NCBI GenBank assembly: GCA_947361615.1
Contig: CANAJP010000008.1
Location: forward strand, 1-43,213
From: an uncultured Candidatus Melainabacteria bacterium
GTDB lineage: Bacteria > Cyanobacteriota > Vampirovibrionia > Gastranaerophilales > Gastranaerophilaceae
Direction of reading: 5' to 3'
Length of the DNA stretch: 43,213 bases
Of the stretch, positions 41,448 to 43,213 are shown piece after piece. The notes beneath the pieces were generated by a model. The model had not been told where the DNA came from, made no database searches, and was given only the letters and a program-made list of their open reading frames with translations. The translations under genes were made by a program, and so were the position numbers. Each line of letters opens with the position of its first letter. Position 1 is the stretch's first letter.

Positions 41448-41992
41448 TTAGCACCTCCTGTGTCTTTATTGGCTAATGCTCTTTTATTCAGATTATTAGT
41501 CAGGAATTTGGTCAAAGGTGCGTCGATTAAAAAGTTTGTAAACAGCATTACACCAAGCGAAATAAAGGTTCCAAGAGCGTTCTGGTATTGTTTAAACTCA
41601 TCACTGTTGGCTTTAGTAACATCTTTGGGCGTAAAGAATGATTTCCATTTTGGCATTCCTTTTTCTGGAATGTGCGAACAGGCCTGAATACCTTTTATCG
41701 AAAGTTTACGAACAGCATAACCTGTTACCGTTCCTGCAATAATCTTAGCAATCGTACGGCAAACGGCTACCCGACGGGTATCTTCATCGATTTTACTGTT
41801 GCTATAATCAATAAACGGTTGTGACATTAGGGCAGTGGCGCCTAAAATTAAACGGTTTTCAGCAGATGAAATCTCTCTTCCTGCTGTTTTGTAGAGCTTG
41901 TCGGCTTTATCTCCCGTTACAAAGTTAGGCATTGAATTATAAAATGCCTGTTGGACTCTATTTGCGGTATTTTTAATTGCACTTATTGCCAT
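41444..41992 (-). CDS. Lineage-specific membrane protein (182 residues)
   Basis: No named family. Hydrophobic stretches lie at about 47-62, 80-100 and 140-165. The segment LGATALMSQPFIDYSNSKID followed by RTIAKIIAGTVTGYAVRK looks like a structural unit also present, more distantly, in the proteins at 9871 and 17524. The start is ATG 41992, with a weak GGGTGTG upstream. A near-perfect SigD-type promoter lies 50-76 bases upstream. It is coupled to the 198-residue gene by an ATGA overlap. Confidence 0.75.
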   Translation of the reverse strand: MAISAIKNTANRVQQAFYNSMPNFVTGDKADKLYKTAGREISSAENRLILGATALMSQPFIDYSNSKIDEDTRRVAVCRTIAKIIAGTVTGYAVRKLSIKGIQACSHIPEKGMPKWKSFFTPKDVTKANSDEFKQYQNALGTFISLGVMLFTNFLIDAPLTKFLTNNLNKRALANKDTGGAK

Positions 41993-42041
41993 GTCTACAC
42001 ACCCATAGCATTAACGCATATCAAGCAGAAGAATTGCCTGA

Positions 42042-42068
42042 ATATCGGACATTGTTAAGAAATATTTA
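42042..42068 (-). promoter_or_regulatory. Sigma-28/SigD-type promoter of the 182/198-residue gene pair
   Basis: Reverse strand: TAAA, exactly 15 bases, TCCGATAT (7 of 8 bases of GCCGATAT). The -35 overlaps the stop codon of the response regulator gene. Confidence 0.6.
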
Positions 42069-42734
42069 GACAAGTCCCTCTTTTAAGGCTTTAACAGCGG
42101 CCTGCGTTCTGTCATCCACGACTAGTTTTTGTATTATATTACAAACATGAGCTTTTGCTGTGTGCTCGGAAATGGTCAGAGCAATGGCTATCTGCTGGTT
42201 AGATTTTCCATCAACAACTAGTTTTAAAACTTCGTATTCTCGCTGAGTAAGGTTTGCGTGCTGAGCGCGGAAAGTTGCACGGGACATCTTACGTGCTGGA
42301 ATTACACCACTGTTCTTTTCCCGCAAAATTGGAACAATTTGGGGATCAAGCCACATAGCACCGTCATCGACTGTTTTTATAATCATTTCAAGAACATCTG
42401 TATTCACATCTTTCATTACATATGCTCTTGCACCAGCATGAAGCGACGAAAAGACTTCTTCTTCTGATAAGTGAGATGTTAACATTATAATTTTACAATC
42501 CTGATTATATTCAATAAGCTTTTTGGCCGTATCAATTCCGTTGCCGTCAGGAAGCCCGATGTCCATCAAAATTACGTCAGGTTTAAGCTGTTTATATTTT
42601 TCAATAGCCTCTTTAGCGCTAGATGCTTCGTAAATTGTTTCAATGCTTTTGTGTTCCTCTAATAATGATTTTAAGCCTATTCGCATAAGTTTTTGGTCTT
42701 CAACCAACAAAACATTTAATGTTTTAGTTTCCAT
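42066..42734 (-). CDS. NarL/FixJ-family response regulator
   Basis: A 222-residue transcription factor. The receiver domain (about 6-122) has the acidic pair E12-D13, phospho-acceptor D58 in VILMDIGLPDGNG, switch Thr in IIMLTS and Lys in YVMKD. The LuxR-type helix-turn-helix (about 155-215) reads LTQREYEVLKLVVDGKSNQQIA with SEHTAKAHVCNIIQKL. No histidine kinase gene is nearby, so it is orphan in this window. AAGGAG precedes the ATG. Related cyanobacterial NarL-type regulators control stress or redox responses, but the target here is unknown. Confidence 0.93.
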   Translation of the reverse strand: METKTLNVLLVEDQKLMRIGLKSLLEEHKSIETIYEASSAKEAIEKYKQLKPDVILMDIGLPDGNGIDTAKKLIEYNQDCKIIMLTSHLSEEEVFSSLHAGARAYVMKDVNTDVLEMIIKTVDDGAMWLDPQIVPILREKNSGVIPARKMSRATFRAQHANLTQREYEVLKLVVDGKSNQQIAIALTISEHTAKAHVCNIIQKLVVDDRTQAAVKALKEGLV

Positions 42735-42874
42735 ATTTATCTCCTTTATGACTATATTTAAAAACCTTTTGCCGATGAATTAATCCTTTTTATATGAATT
42801 GATGGTGACAATATTGAATAGAGAAATATTTGTTTACAAATAAGGTTTATAATTAAATTTCTAAAAAGTTTTCG

Positions 42875-42883
42875 TGCTAAAAT
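42875..42883 (+). promoter_or_regulatory. Extended -10 promoter of the alcohol dehydrogenase gene, leaderless
   Basis: TGC-TAAAAT, then 6 bases to ATG 42890. The AGGG in that gap is too close to the ATG for a normal ribosome site. Confidence 0.45.
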
Positions 42884-42889
42884 AGGGAT

Positions 42890-43213
42890 ATGAAAGCAGT
42901 AATGTATTACGGGCCTGAAAACATCAGGTATGAAGAGGTAGAAACACCATCGCCAAAAGAGGGTGAAATTCTGGTTAAGGTTATGTCAGCGCTTACGTGC
43001 GGAACAGATGTAAAAACTTACCGTAGAGGTCATCCTGTATTGATTAAAAAAATTCCGTCAGGATTTGGCCATGAGTTTTCGGGAATTGTAGAAGCTGTAG
43101 GTGAGGGCGTCACAAAATTTAAAGCTGGCGATAGAGTCGTTTCGGCAAATTCTGCACCTTGCGGCCTGTGCTTTTTTTTTAAGATAGAACAAATTAACCT
43201 TTTCGAAAATCAT
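42890..43213 (+). CDS. Zinc-dependent alcohol dehydrogenase family protein (5' part only)
   Basis: The first 108 residues of a medium-chain dehydrogenase run off the right edge. The catalytic-zinc Cys (ALTCGTD, near 37) and the GFGHEFSGIVEAVG block are clear, as is FKAGDRVV. The structural-zinc segment should read C-G-x-C-x-x-C...N-L-C-E but here reads CGLCFFFKIEQINLFENH, so two Cys positions are Phe. This lies in the last 50 bases of the window, where base errors at a contig end are plausible. NAD(P)-dependent oxidation of a polyol or alcohol is the family role. The start has no ribosome site. Confidence 0.85.
   Translation, partial: MKAVMYYGPENIRYEEVETPSPKEGEILVKVMSALTCGTDVKTYRRGHPVLIKKIPSGFGHEFSGIVEAVGEGVTKFKAGDRVVSANSAPCGLCFFFKIEQINLFENH

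Noticed and set aside
43150-43213. An alcohol dehydrogenase that has evolved to lose its structural zinc
   Set aside because: The odd residues fall only in the last 50 bases of the window, where contig-end base errors are likely.

Overview
This is an AT-rich bacterial window of 43.2 kb, densely coding on both strands and using TGA as a stop. No stretch over about 300 bases lacks a gene, and no rRNA, tRNA, CRISPR array or insertion sequence was seen. It most resembles a gut member of Candidatus Gastranaerophilales (Vampirovibrionia, the non-photosynthetic sister of Cyanobacteria). The reasons are an S-layer-homology (SLH) outer-envelope protein, many long lineage-specific proteins with a short N-terminal F-x-G motif, superoxide reductase, ThyX, and reduced anaerobic metabolism. 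The assignment is inference from family recollection, not a database result. Both ends cut genes, so the window may be a whole contig.

Layout. 1-3353 (-): a giant GH13 alpha-amylase-family protein, 3' end missing. 3452-9652: housekeeping genes (dnaX, LD-carboxypeptidase, a small exported protein, uvrA). 9709-9863: a palindrome-ended repeat. 9871-12297: a lineage-specific membrane protein and a tandem universal stress protein. 12507-17460 (+): a tight operon of a FliA/SigD-like sigma factor, gcvPB, an acyl-CoA dehydratase activase-related protein, a membrane protein and miaA. 17524-23565: a membrane protein, an anchored PL1-like beta-helix protein and a 1216-residue multidomain wall hydrolase with a C10 tract in its gene. 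23641-26123: thyX and two sugar ABC permeases. 26240-31675: mostly unknown proteins, including a membrane-tailed amidohydrolase, and a ribbon-helix-helix regulator. 31742-36102 (-): frameshifted lepB, a short polyprenyl synthetase, an SLH protein and a catalytically dead GH13 protein. 36184-38666: GT2 glycosyltransferase, superoxide reductase and DAHP synthase. 38677-39594: a pair of mirror-image palindromes before an unknown gene. 39715-43213: ECF sigma and anti-sigma, two lineage-specific membrane proteins, a NarL-type regulator and a truncated zinc alcohol dehydrogenase.

Two promoter classes stand out. Several genes have an extended -10 (TGnTATAAT-like) ending only 6 or 9 bases before the start codon and no ribosome binding site, suggesting leaderless mRNAs (dnaX, uvrA, polyprenyl synthetase, ABC permease, GT2, ADH). 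A second set, upstream of lineage-specific membrane, envelope or unknown proteins, matches the sigma-28/SigD pattern TAAA-N15-GCCGATAT. The window also encodes a sigma factor of plausibly that type at 12507. The best candidate for an undescribed system here is this sigma factor with its regulon of lineage-specific proteins, one of which carries a possible phase-variation tract.
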